A stretch of DNA of 40,233 bases from Nitrospirota bacterium (GTDB taxonomy: Bacteria > Nitrospirota > Nitrospiria > JACRHA01): positions 1-40,233 of the forward strand of contig JACRHA010000113.1 of the NCBI GenBank assembly GCA_016234185.1. The letters run 5' to 3'. Positions 17,918 to 26,213 of this stretch are shown here, one piece after another. A model generated the notes under the pieces. It ran no database searches. It was not told where the DNA came from and saw only the letters and a list, made by a program, of their open reading frames with translations. The translations under genes were made by a program, and so were the position numbers. Position 1 is the stretch's first letter. Every line of letters begins with the position of its first letter.

Positions 17918-19198
17918 TCAGGCCCTTGCCATTATCCTATCATAAGGACATCCGGCCTCTTTTACATGAAGCCTGTAGTCCTCCCCGAAATGCCTGATCG
18001 AACTGATCACGGGGGCAATCGCGCCATCTGCCAGGGCACAGATAGTCCTCCCTCCAATATTATTTGCCACATCAAGGAGGAGATCGACATCCTCATCCTT
18101 CCCTGCTCCGGCCTCCAGCTTTTTCAAGATCTCATGCATCCAGAATGTCCCTTCACGGCATGGTGTGCACTTACCGCATGACTCATGGAAGAAAAACCTT
18201 GATAGGGTCAATGCAACCTTAACCATGCACCTTGTCTCGTCCATTACTATCACGCCTGCTGTGCCGAGCATTGATCCGGCAGCTGCAAGGGAATCGAAGT
18301 CCATCAGGATATCGACCTGATCCGGGGTCAACATTGCCGCTGAAGCCCCGCCTGGAATGACCGCCTTTAATGCCCTCCCGTTTCTTATCCCGCCGGCCAC
18401 ATCATATATGAGATGTCTGAGAGGTATACCCAATGGGAGTTCATAATTTCCCGGATTATTGATATCTCCACTCATACAATATATCTTTGTGCCTGTGTTT
18501 CTCGGTCTGCCCTGGGATGCAAACCTCTCGTGCCCATTTGTTACGACATATGGTATATTGCATAGGGTCTCAACGTTGTTCACCATTGTCGGCTTTCCAT
18601 AGAGACCATAGAAGGCAGGAAATGGCGGTTTTACCCTTGGCATCCCTCTTTTCCCTTCGAGAGACTCTATGAGTGCGGTCTCCTCACCACATATATATGC
18701 GCCTGCGCCACGATGAATAAAGACATCCAGGTCAAAGCCGGAACTGCGGATATCCTTTCCAAGGAGACCCCTTTTGTAGGCCTCCCTTATCGCCTTCTCT
18801 AAAATCCTAAAGGCATATACAAGCTCACCCCTTATATAGATATAAGACACTGCGGCCCCTATGGCATATGAGGCAAGGATGATCCCCTCGATAAGGAGGT
18901 GGGGATTAAACTCCATCAACTCCCTGTCCTTAAAGCTCCCCGGCTCCGACTCATCAGCATTGCAGCAGAGATATTTCCGGATCCCCTTCCCCTTCGGGAT
19001 AAAATCCCACTTAGCGCCTGTCGGAAAACCCGCCCCGCCGCGGCCCCTCAAGCCTGACCTCTTTACAATATCGATTATCTCATCAGGCTTTAATAGCCTT
19101 AAACCCTTGTCAAGGGACTGATACCCGCCCCTTCCGATATATACATCAATATCCTTCAGGTCAGGGACAGATCTATCTTTAAAGAGGATAAGCTCCAT
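17918..19198 (-). CDS. nuoF: NADH-quinone oxidoreductase subunit F
   Basis: GRGGAGFPTGAKWDFIP, CNADESEPGSFKDR, SCGKCTPCREG. Confidence 0.95.
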   Translation of the reverse strand: MELILFKDRSVPDLKDIDVYIGRGGYQSLDKGLRLLKPDEIIDIVKRSGLRGRGGAGFPTGAKWDFIPKGKGIRKYLCCNADESEPGSFKDRELMEFNPHLLIEGIILASYAIGAAVSYIYIRGELVYAFRILEKAIREAYKRGLLGKDIRSSGFDLDVFIHRGAGAYICGEETALIESLEGKRGMPRVKPPFPAFYGLYGKPTMVNNVETLCNIPYVVTNGHERFASQGRPRNTGTKIYCMSGDINNPGNYELPLGIPLRHLIYDVAGGIRNGRALKAVIPGGASAAMLTPDQVDILMDFDSLAAAGSMLGTAGVIVMDETRCMVKVALTLSRFFFHESCGKCTPCREGTFWMHEILKKLEAGAGKDEDVDLLLDVANNIGGRTICALADGAIAPVISSIRHFGEDYRLHVKEAGCPYDRIMARA

Positions 19199-21051
19199 CA
19201 GCGGTCTACCTCGCCCAATACAGGATCAAAACTTCCGATTATTGCAATCAGATCAGCAATCATAAACCCCTCTGAGACCCTGGATATGGCCTGGAGATTG
19301 GCGAAGGATGCCCCTCTGATCCGTACACGATAAGGCTTTCCACTCCCATCACTTACAACATAGTAGCCAACCTCACCCCTTGGGCTCTCGATACTGGAAT
19401 ATGCCTCCCCTTTTGGTACAGGAAATCCGGCGCTGCTTATCAGAAAGTGGTGTATAACTGCCTCCATGCTTCTTGCAAGCTCCTTCTTTGGAGGAGTGAG
19501 TATCTTCCTGTCCTGACTCCTGCAAGGCCCATCAGGGAGGGCGGCTAATGCCTGTCTTATAATACTTAGGCTCTGCCTCATCTCCTCAATCCTCACCACG
19601 TATCTGTCAAAGACATCCCCCTTTTCACCAAGGGGGACAGTAAAGTCAAAATGGTCATAGCAGGAATAGGGCGCTGCCTTACGGACATCCCAATTAACAC
19701 CGGACGCCCTCAGGGAAGGACCTGAGACCGAATAGTTGATGGCATCTTCCGGACTTAGCATCCCTATCCCCTTTGCCCTCTTTATCCAGATCGGATTATT
19801 CGTCAGCAGCTCCTCAAATTCATCTATCTTCGAGGAGAAACGGTCTATGAATGCGGTCACTTTTTCTTTAAAGCCCTCTTGTAGATCATACCTTAGGCCG
19901 CCAATATTTATATAACTCGTCATCATCCTTACACCGGATATATATTCAAATATATCCTGTATCAGCTCCCGCTCATTGAAGCAATAGAAAAAGAGGCTCA
20001 TTACGCCGACATCAAGACCCTGGGCTGCAAGGTAGACAAGATGGCTTGCTATCCTGCTCAGCTCACAAAGTATCACCCTGGCATACTGAGCCCTCAATGG
20101 TATATCGATATCCATAAGCTTCTCTACAGCAAGGCAGTAGGCCAAATTATTAGAAAGGGGCGTAAGGTAATCAACCCTGTCAGTAAGGGTAAGTGCCTTC
20201 TGGTATGTAAGCTGCTCGCAGTTCTTCTCTATCCCTGTATGGAGATAGCCTATAATAGGCATCACCTTCTTGATCCTCTCACCATCAAGGTCCAGCACAA
20301 GCCTTAAAAGACCATGGGTGCTCGGATGCTGGGGCCCCAGATTCAGTATTATCCTCCGCTCACCCGAATCCATCCTGATAGGCTCATCTCCCTTGATTGT
20401 CGATAGCCTTGTGCCGCCGCCCAGGTTGAGCATCAATGCTGCATAGATCTCATCATCCCCGATTGACAGTTCCTTGATGTCAACCTCCTGAGGGTCGATC
20501 GTATCCTTGTTCGCTGTAAAGACTACCTCCTCTCCGCCTATAGGGTAGTCTTTTCTTAAGGGATGCCCCTTCCACGCTGATGGCATAAGGATCCGTCTTA
20601 GGTCCGGATGGTTTTTAAACTTTATCCCGAACATATCATAGACCTCGCGCTCAAACCAGTCTGCACCCTTCCACACACCGGTCACGGATTCAAGCTCGAG
20701 GTCTTTATCATCTATATAAACCTTAAGGAATACCCTGCAGCCTCGCGGAATCGAATAGAGGTTATATATAATCTCAAACCTCTCCCTTCTTTCCGGATGC
20801 CCGGGTATAGGGCGTAACCCGCCGCCTGAAGGGTTATAGAAAGCCCCAAGGCTCGCCCTCATATTAAGGTAATCTACGCAGGTTATATCTGATAAGAAGT
20901 TATAGTTTTGGGAGGGATCGTTCTTCAGAAATTCGGCTATTCCAGGGATCTTATCTTTGGGGACTATTATAACATCCAGGCCCCCTGAACTATTCTCGTG
21001 TGCCGCCCCGGGGAACCTCTCCATAATCGCCCCTGCATCTGGAATAGCCAT
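19198..21051 (-). CDS. nuoCD: Fused NADH-quinone oxidoreductase subunit C/D
   Basis: NuoC (ADWFEREVYDMFGIKFKNHPDLRRILMP) fused to NuoD (LNLGPQHPSTHGLLRLVLDLDGE...GYLHTGIEK). Confidence 0.95.
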   Translation of the reverse strand: MAIPDAGAIMERFPGAAHENSSGGLDVIIVPKDKIPGIAEFLKNDPSQNYNFLSDITCVDYLNMRASLGAFYNPSGGGLRPIPGHPERRERFEIIYNLYSIPRGCRVFLKVYIDDKDLELESVTGVWKGADWFEREVYDMFGIKFKNHPDLRRILMPSAWKGHPLRKDYPIGGEEVVFTANKDTIDPQEVDIKELSIGDDEIYAALMLNLGGGTRLSTIKGDEPIRMDSGERRIILNLGPQHPSTHGLLRLVLDLDGERIKKVMPIIGYLHTGIEKNCEQLTYQKALTLTDRVDYLTPLSNNLAYCLAVEKLMDIDIPLRAQYARVILCELSRIASHLVYLAAQGLDVGVMSLFFYCFNERELIQDIFEYISGVRMMTSYINIGGLRYDLQEGFKEKVTAFIDRFSSKIDEFEELLTNNPIWIKRAKGIGMLSPEDAINYSVSGPSLRASGVNWDVRKAAPYSCYDHFDFTVPLGEKGDVFDRYVVRIEEMRQSLSIIRQALAALPDGPCRSQDRKILTPPKKELARSMEAVIHHFLISSAGFPVPKGEAYSSIESPRGEVGYYVVSDGSGKPYRVRIRGASFANLQAISRVSEGFMIADLIAIIGSFDPVLGEVDR

Positions 21052-21067
21052 ATAATTACACCTTTAA

Positions 21068-21550
21068 TTACGCCTCCCCCGATATCCTGCCTTCAATCTT
21101 TTCCTGAAGCTTCAGAATCCCGTAGATCAGGGCATCAGGAGACGGCGGACATCCGGGTACATATACATCGACAGGGACTATCTTATCAACCCCCTGGACT
21201 ATGGCGTAGTTGTTGAACACCCCGCCGCAGGATGCACATGCCCCCATGGCAATCACCCACTTCGGCTCAGGCATCTGATCGTAAAGTTTCTTGAGCACCG
21301 GGGCCATCTTCATAGAGACCCTACCTGACACGATCATTAAATCTGCCTGCCTTGGTGAGGAACGGAATACCTCAGCGCCAAACCTGGCTATGTCATATCG
21401 CGAGGCAACCATAGCCATCATCTCAATCGCACAGCAGGCAAGGCCGAATGTAAACGGCCATAGGGAGGATTTCTCGGCCCATCTTTTGACCCTTTCCAGC
21501 AGGTCGGGATCAATCATCTTCTTCCCGGCCTCCTCCGGCAGATTCTTCAC
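21068..21550 (-). CDS. nuoB: NADH-quinone oxidoreductase subunit B
   Basis: [14 protein letters not shown]...GRVSMKMAP...MGACASCGG...[11 protein letters not shown]. Confidence 0.95.
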   Translation of the reverse strand: MKNLPEEAGKKMIDPDLLERVKRWAEKSSLWPFTFGLACCAIEMMAMVASRYDIARFGAEVFRSSPRQADLMIVSGRVSMKMAPVLKKLYDQMPEPKWVIAMGACASCGGVFNNYAIVQGVDKIVPVDVYVPGCPPSPDALIYGILKLQEKIEGRISGEA

Positions 21551-21554
21551 TTGA

Positions 21555-22043
21555 TCATCCCCTTTTTAACTCTCCTAATACCTTCAATATCTCTTCATTA
21601 TCCCTCTGGGTCTTAATATCTTGCACCTTGTAGAAACGTATCTTCCCCTCCTTATCCACAATCACCGTAGCCCTCTTCGATATATTAGGTTTCTCAAGAT
21701 AGAGACCATAGCTCTTGCATGCCTCCCTGTTCATATCACTTAACAGGGTATGCTTTAGACCAAGAGACTCTTTCCATGCCTTATGAGACCAGGTAGAGTC
21801 AACACTGATCCCCAAAACAGCTGTATCATTATCCTCAAACCTCGACAGATCCCTGGTAAAACAGATATTCTCTTTGGTGCATACCGGGCTCCAATCAAGA
21901 GGATAAAATGCAAGAACCATGTTCTTCTTCCCTTTGAAACTGCTAAGTGTAACTTCCTTCTCATCCTGATCCTTAAGTGTGAAATCGGGCGCTTGGTCCC
22001 CAACCTTCAGTTCATTCATTGTTATCATGGTTTCCTCCGACAA
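21555..22043 (-). CDS. Peroxiredoxin (AhpC/TSA, Bcp-like)
   Basis: [45 protein letters not shown]. Confidence 0.9.
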   Translation of the reverse strand: MSEETMITMNELKVGDQAPDFTLKDQDEKEVTLSSFKGKKNMVLAFYPLDWSPVCTKENICFTRDLSRFEDNDTAVLGISVDSTWSHKAWKESLGLKHTLLSDMNREACKSYGLYLEKPNISKRATVIVDKEGKIRFYKVQDIKTQRDNEEILKVLGELKRG

Positions 22044-22053
22044 TACTCTAAAG

Positions 22054-22527
22054 TTAAACCCCTACTGCCTTCTTAAGCTTTCCAGGAATAGCTGCTCTCT
22101 TTTGGTCAGTATCGATTTCGCTTGTTATCTCCCTCATCTCGTTAACGCACCACTTTCTGATATACTTAACAAAGGGGAAATACTCAGGGTAGATCTCGAT
22201 GTAGTAATGTCCATTCCAATCCAGACTGCTTAAGGCCTTTTTACCCCTAATAACCTCACCGGTAGATATAATCTCCACTTGAAACAGATCACCGTTAAAT
22301 ATCAGGTCAATAATGGACCTCTCCCCGATATTCTCCGTCCAACCTATCTTTCTTGCCAGGTCTGCTGCGACCTTGGCAAGCTCCAAAAAGACCATCTTCG
22401 GGTTCTTGGATGCCATGGCCATAAGACAATAAGAGAATAGCCAGCATACCTTTCCGATCTTCTCTGATCGTTTTAGCGTCCCTATCCTCTCAAGTTTTAA
22501 TCCAATCTCTCTATTGGCATGTCTCAA
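22054..22527 (-). CDS. Protein of unknown function
   Basis: Open frame in the operon-like run with tight spacing; no recognised motif. Confidence 0.65.
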   Translation of the reverse strand: MRHANREIGLKLERIGTLKRSEKIGKVCWLFSYCLMAMASKNPKMVFLELAKVAADLARKIGWTENIGERSIIDLIFNGDLFQVEIISTGEVIRGKKALSSLDWNGHYYIEIYPEYFPFVKYIRKWCVNEMREITSEIDTDQKRAAIPGKLKKAVGV

Positions 22528-22544
22528 TTCTTTAGCCCTCTCCT

Positions 22545-23294
22545 TTAAGACATCACATATCCGCCGGACACAGGAAAATAGCTTCCTGTTATGAAAGAGG
22601 CAAGATCGGATGCCAGAAATAAAACCGTCCCGGCTATGTCGTCCGGTGTTGCAAGCCGCCTCATTGGTGTCCCTATGGCAACTGCATTTCTTAAAGACTC
22701 CTCTATCCGCATCGTCCCTTCCGTCAGTGTCATCCCGGGAGAGACCATATTCACGCAGATCCCATGGGGGCCAAGTTCAAGCGCAATGGTCCTCGTAAAC
22801 CCTATAAGCGCTGATTTTGCAGCGGTATATGCCAATGCCCCTGCAACGGGCTTATCAACAAGGACGCTTACTATATTGATGATCTTCCCGGACCCCCTCT
22901 CCATCATTTTGGGAACAACAGCCTGGACACAGTTAAATGCGGCCTTCAGGGAACGATCAATCTGATCCTGGCATTCCTCCCATGTCAGATCGAGGAACGA
23001 CTTGGAAGGCATGGGCCGAAATGCATTATTTACAAGGATGTCAACCTGCCCAAATTCCTTTATTGCAGCCCTTACAAGCCTTTCTGCATCCTGCTGCTCT
23101 GTCACATCTGCCTGGAAGACAATGGCATTACCGCCTTTTCCCTTTATTTCTTTCACGACCTCCTCTGCCATTTCAACACCGGTAAGATAATTTACAACAA
23201 CCGATGCCTTCTCCCTCGACAAGGCCTTCGCTGTTGCAGCCCCTATCCCCCTGCTGGATCCAGTAACAATCGCCACCCTGCCTGACAGATCCAC
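22545..23294 (-). CDS. Short-chain dehydrogenase/reductase
   Basis: VTGSSRGIGAATA, NNAF, YTAAKSAL; GTG start overlapping an upstream TAG. Confidence 0.92.
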   Translation of the reverse strand: MDLSGRVAIVTGSSRGIGAATAKALSREKASVVVNYLTGVEMAEEVVKEIKGKGGNAIVFQADVTEQQDAERLVRAAIKEFGQVDILVNNAFRPMPSKSFLDLTWEECQDQIDRSLKAAFNCVQAVVPKMMERGSGKIINIVSVLVDKPVAGALAYTAAKSALIGFTRTIALELGPHGICVNMVSPGMTLTEGTMRIEESLRNAVAIGTPMRRLATPDDIAGTVLFLASDLASFITGSYFPVSGGYVMS

Positions 23295-23356
23295 TATCTC
23301 TTCTCCTTCTGCTGCTGTTCCACAATTACATCCTCTTTGCTTATTTCTGCCATTAT

Positions 23357-23530
23357 CTATCTTCTCCCGGTATCAGTCCTTCCCTCTTTTTCATCCTTTA
23401 TCTTTCTTTCCAGGGCCTCACCCCTTATTTTCGCCTCGCAATTGTCACAAATGATCTTTTCCGATGGTTTTCCGCAGACGCTGCATGTCTTGGCCCTCTT
23501 CTTTGCGTCATCCTCCTTAACCTTTACCAT
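23357..23530 (-). CDS. 57-aa zinc-ribbon protein (not in the supplied ORF track)
   Basis: MVKVKEDDAKKRAKTCSVCGKPSEKIICDNCEAKIRGEALERKIKDEKEGRTDTGRR*; CxxC-x9-CxxC; start overlaps the ureohydrolase stop. Confidence 0.7.
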   Translation of the reverse strand: MVKVKEDDAKKRAKTCSVCGKPSEKIICDNCEAKIRGEALERKIKDEKEGRTDTGRR

Positions 23531-24462
23531 AGACCATCTCCTCCCCTCTTGTTCATTGATAGGACCTTCTTCCTATGAACCATCCCAAATATCTCTTTTA
23601 TTATCCTTAGCGCTGCAAAACTTGTGATATCGTTGACATCGAGCGGCGGTGAGACCTCAACGAGATCTGCGGCTACTATATTCAGCCTGTCAAGTCCCCT
23701 GATAAAGGTAACCAGATCTAAGGTTGAGATACCTCCTGCCTCCGGGATTCCTGTCCCCGGTGCATATGCCGGATCAAGGACATCTATATCAATTGAAAGA
23801 TAGATATTGTCGATCCCTTCAAACCTTCTTACAACCTCCCTTGCTACATCCTTCATCCCTCTCTCCATGATCATATCCGGCGTGTAGGTCTTTATACTAT
23901 GCTTTTCAATAAACCTCAAAGGCTCGATTTCAAAGGACCTTGTCCCAACGAGCAGGATATTCTCAGGCCTGATATTTTGATTATCAAGGGCCCTTCTCAG
24001 GGGACACGCATGGGAGAAGGGTGATCCATCAAATGTATCGCTAAGATCAGTATGGGCATCCAGATAAATTATTCCTATAGACCCTCTTGAAAGCTTAGAC
24101 AGGAGATTGAAAATGGGTATAGAGACGGAATGATCCCCCCCTATGGTAAGGAGGAAGGACTTTAATAGCTTATCTGACAAACATTCATCAATCCTCTGAA
24201 AGGTCGTGTTGAACAATGGATCAACCTGGATATCACCAAAGTCCTTTACAAGAAGCTCCAGTACTTCACCCGTATCAAGGACAGGAGGGACAAATCCCGA
24301 TATCTCACGAATCCTTTTTGGAGCAAGGGCCGCACCCCTCCTGCAGCATACAGAGTTATCATATGGGACCCCTACTATAGCAACATCATGCAGTCTCTCG
24401 TCCGTATTTGCCAAAGTCAAACCGGCCCAGATGCCTCTCCCCTCTTTATTATCAACCCCCAT
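23524..24462 (-). CDS. Agmatinase/arginase-family ureohydrolase
   Basis: GGDHSVSIPIF, LDAHTDLSDTFDGSPFSHACPLRRAL, LSIDIDVLDPAYAPGTGIPEAGG metal-binding motifs. Confidence 0.92.
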   Translation of the reverse strand: MGVDNKEGRGIWAGLTLANTDERLHDVAIVGVPYDNSVCCRRGAALAPKRIREISGFVPPVLDTGEVLELLVKDFGDIQVDPLFNTTFQRIDECLSDKLLKSFLLTIGGDHSVSIPIFNLLSKLSRGSIGIIYLDAHTDLSDTFDGSPFSHACPLRRALDNQNIRPENILLVGTRSFEIEPLRFIEKHSIKTYTPDMIMERGMKDVAREVVRRFEGIDNIYLSIDIDVLDPAYAPGTGIPEAGGISTLDLVTFIRGLDRLNIVAADLVEVSPPLDVNDITSFAALRIIKEIFGMVHRKKVLSMNKRGGDGLW

Positions 24463-24503
24463 GTCTATCTCTTTCTTATTCCTCTTCCTTATTCCAAGGT
24501 TCT

Positions 24504-24540
24504 AAAAAAATGGCCGGCATCGAATGACTCACGCCGGCCA
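24504..24540 (-). terminator. Intrinsic terminator upstream of the ureohydrolase gene
   Basis: Minus strand TGGCCGGC-GTGAGTCATTCGAT-GCCGGCCA-TTTTTTT; perfect 8-bp GC-rich stem. Confidence 0.9.
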
Positions 24541-24850
24541 ATGAGATCTCGATATTCTATCTCTTGCCTTCTTCTTCTCCTCACAAACAGAGTGAAAACC
24601 CTCTCCCCGATCCATATATCCTTTCAATAGAGATAGAACTTAATCCACAAAACTACCTTTACCTTAGCGTCATCTATGCTAATTACTCAAAGCCGCCTCA
24701 TAGACCAGGCGGTACCACTTATGATCTCCTTGGTCCAGGAAATTACTCTAAGGCGGCTTTACCCTTGGGCCTCTGGGCCTAAATACCCATACGAGTCAAA
24801 ATAAAATTTAGAGATTTGTACCTTCCCTGATATTGCTACTTACTTGATTT
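24504..24850 (-). ncRNA. Candidate structured leader RNA or ncRNA upstream of the ureohydrolase gene; class unknown
   Basis: About 340 nt without credible ORFs. Long stem AAAGCCGCCT (24751-24760 complement) with AGGCGGCTTT (24689-24698 complement), internal GACCaAGG/CCTGGTC pairing, GGCC-CAGA-GGCC hairpin, terminal intrinsic terminator, and a possible upstream promoter TTGCGT-N17-TAAAAT. Confidence 0.5.
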
Positions 24851-24941
24851 CATGTTAAATTTTAACACATTCCAACATCAAACGCAAGCAGACTTTGTAT
24901 AATTAAGACCACAAATAATAGACAAACAGGGTTAGGAAACC

Positions 24942-25211
24942 TTAAATCTGATTCATTTCTGAAACAACTACCACATCCTTCCGATCCTCCGCAAAGATCT
25001 TTAAGCCAAGTCTCTTCTTGATATCCCTGTACGTCTCTGTCAGCTTCCTCTCATGCTCGCACTCCTCAGCCAAGAGACGGTTAAACATCTCCTTTATTTC
25101 CGGATCACCGGCAAGGAGGGCGCCCCTTTTATACCTCTTCTGTGCCCTCCTTTCATCCTCAATAGCTACCCTCAAGATCTCGAGAAGCATTTTTTCTATC
25201 GGGTCAGACAT
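24942..25211 (-). CDS. Short two-helix ferritin-like protein
   Basis: MSDPIEKMLLEILRVAIEDERRAQKRYKRGALLAGDPEIKEMFNRLLAEECEHERKLTETYRDIKKRLGLK; ExxH motif. Confidence 0.7.
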   Translation of the reverse strand: MSDPIEKMLLEILRVAIEDERRAQKRYKRGALLAGDPEIKEMFNRLLAEECEHERKLTETYRDIKKRLGLKIFAEDRKDVVVVSEMNQI

Positions 25212-25224
25212 CTCGCACCTCTCC

Positions 25225-25446
25225 TTATGCCACTGATTTCCATTTGGACTCAAGGCTAAGTTCATCTTCTATCTCTACAATTGTAGGATAACTTGTCCCT
25301 GTTATTGCCGAGACCCTGAGAAGATCCCTGTTTAAAATCTTGCCATTCTTCTTATATATAGCCAGTAATTCGTCGCATATCTCCTTTTTCTCCGCTGGTG
25401 TCAATTCACTCTTTGTCCTCCTTTTTACTTCCACATTTGGCCTCAT
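25225..25446 (-). CDS. Small conserved-looking protein of unknown function
   Basis: MRPNVEVKRRTKSELTPAEKKEICDELLAIYKKNGKILNRDLLRVSAITGTSYPTIVEIEDELSLESKWKSVA; AGGAGG-type RBS upstream. Confidence 0.6.
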   Translation of the reverse strand: MRPNVEVKRRTKSELTPAEKKEICDELLAIYKKNGKILNRDLLRVSAITGTSYPTIVEIEDELSLESKWKSVA

Positions 25447-25540
25447 CTTTTTTTCCTCCTTCATATAAAATAAATTATGGATACACTATTATTATTCCCT
25501 CTTTCATCAACCCTGATCACCCATAAGGACCTATGATTCT

Positions 25541-25726
25541 TCATGCAGCGATACCTGCATACTTCTTATGTAACTCAACCTCTACATCACGATTCAACGC
25601 TATAACCCGATCTGTTATCTCTCCGCAATTAACGCACCTCCATCCATAAAAGAAGAAATCGCCCGTCTCTTTTAAATCTTCAAAAACCTGATTCACCATC
25701 ATCCCCCTGCACCTTGAACATCTCAT
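25541..25726 (-). CDS. Small zinc-ribbon protein
   Basis: MRCSRCRGMMVNQVF...GWRCVNCGEITDRVI; two CxxC pairs. Confidence 0.65.
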   Translation of the reverse strand: MRCSRCRGMMVNQVFEDLKETGDFFFYGWRCVNCGEITDRVIALNRDVEVELHKKYAGIAA

Positions 25727-25740
25727 CTTTGAACTCCTTA

Positions 25741-25938
25741 TTATGAAGTCGACCTATACATGTCGATACTACGTACAGTCGGTCTTCTGTTTAAACCGGA
25801 GACTACTAATTTAGCATTGCAGTGCGGACAGAGAATCACATCTCCATCATTGGCCACGACCTCCAGGATAATTACTGATAGACAGACAGGACAATCAGCC
25901 TTTCTCGTCCTTTTAGCCAAGTCGCCCTGAAGATACAT
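25741..25938 (-). CDS. LysW-like small zinc-ribbon protein
   Basis: MYLQGDLAKRTRKADCPVCLSVIILEVVANDGDVILCPHCNAKLVVSGLNRRPTVRSIDMYRSTS; start reassigned to 25938 because a sigma-54 promoter lies inside the track ORF. Confidence 0.6.
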   Translation of the reverse strand: MYLQGDLAKRTRKADCPVCLSVIILEVVANDGDVILCPHCNAKLVVSGLNRRPTVRSIDMYRSTS

Positions 25939-26021
25939 CTCTGTGCTCCTCAAAACCCTTTTAAGTAGATCATCTCGATATAAGACTGAGATCTTAATCA
26001 CTACTATATTATATAGTACTA

Positions 26022-26037
26022 TGCAAGCAGTATACCA
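26022..26037 (-). promoter_or_regulatory. Sigma-54 (-24/-12) promoter
   Basis: Minus strand TGGTATACTGCTTGCA matches TGGCACG-N4-TTGCA with exact GG-GC spacing. Confidence 0.65.
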
Positions 26038-26068
26038 CCTATAAAAAAATATGAATAATCGCTTTAGT

Positions 26069-26084
26069 TTCATATGGATATGAA
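26069..26084. promoter_or_regulatory. Dyad upstream of the sigma-54 promoter, possible activator site
   Basis: TTCATAT-GG-ATATGAA perfect inverted repeat; another TTCA-N4-TGAA at 26116-26127. Confidence 0.4.
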
Positions 26085-26213
26085 CAGATTCAGTCTGGTG
26101 GATTATGCCTTGATGTTCAAAAATGAAATATATATAGAGATAAATCCCTTTGGAAATAGACTGAAAAGTTAAAAATATTAAGGAGTTGTGAAAATCTGTA
26201 ACCTAAAGCGTCA

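Noticed and set aside
24690-24760. T-box-like string AAGTGGTACCGCC in the ureohydrolase leader (minus strand)
   Set aside because: The T-box sequence should sit just 5' of the terminator; here the terminator is about 150 nt further downstream, and I could not identify stem I or the specifier loop.
24690-24760. tRNA-like 7-bp GCCGCCT/AGGCGGC pairing
   Set aside because: No TpsiC arm (GTTCRA), no anticodon arm geometry; about 65 nt only.
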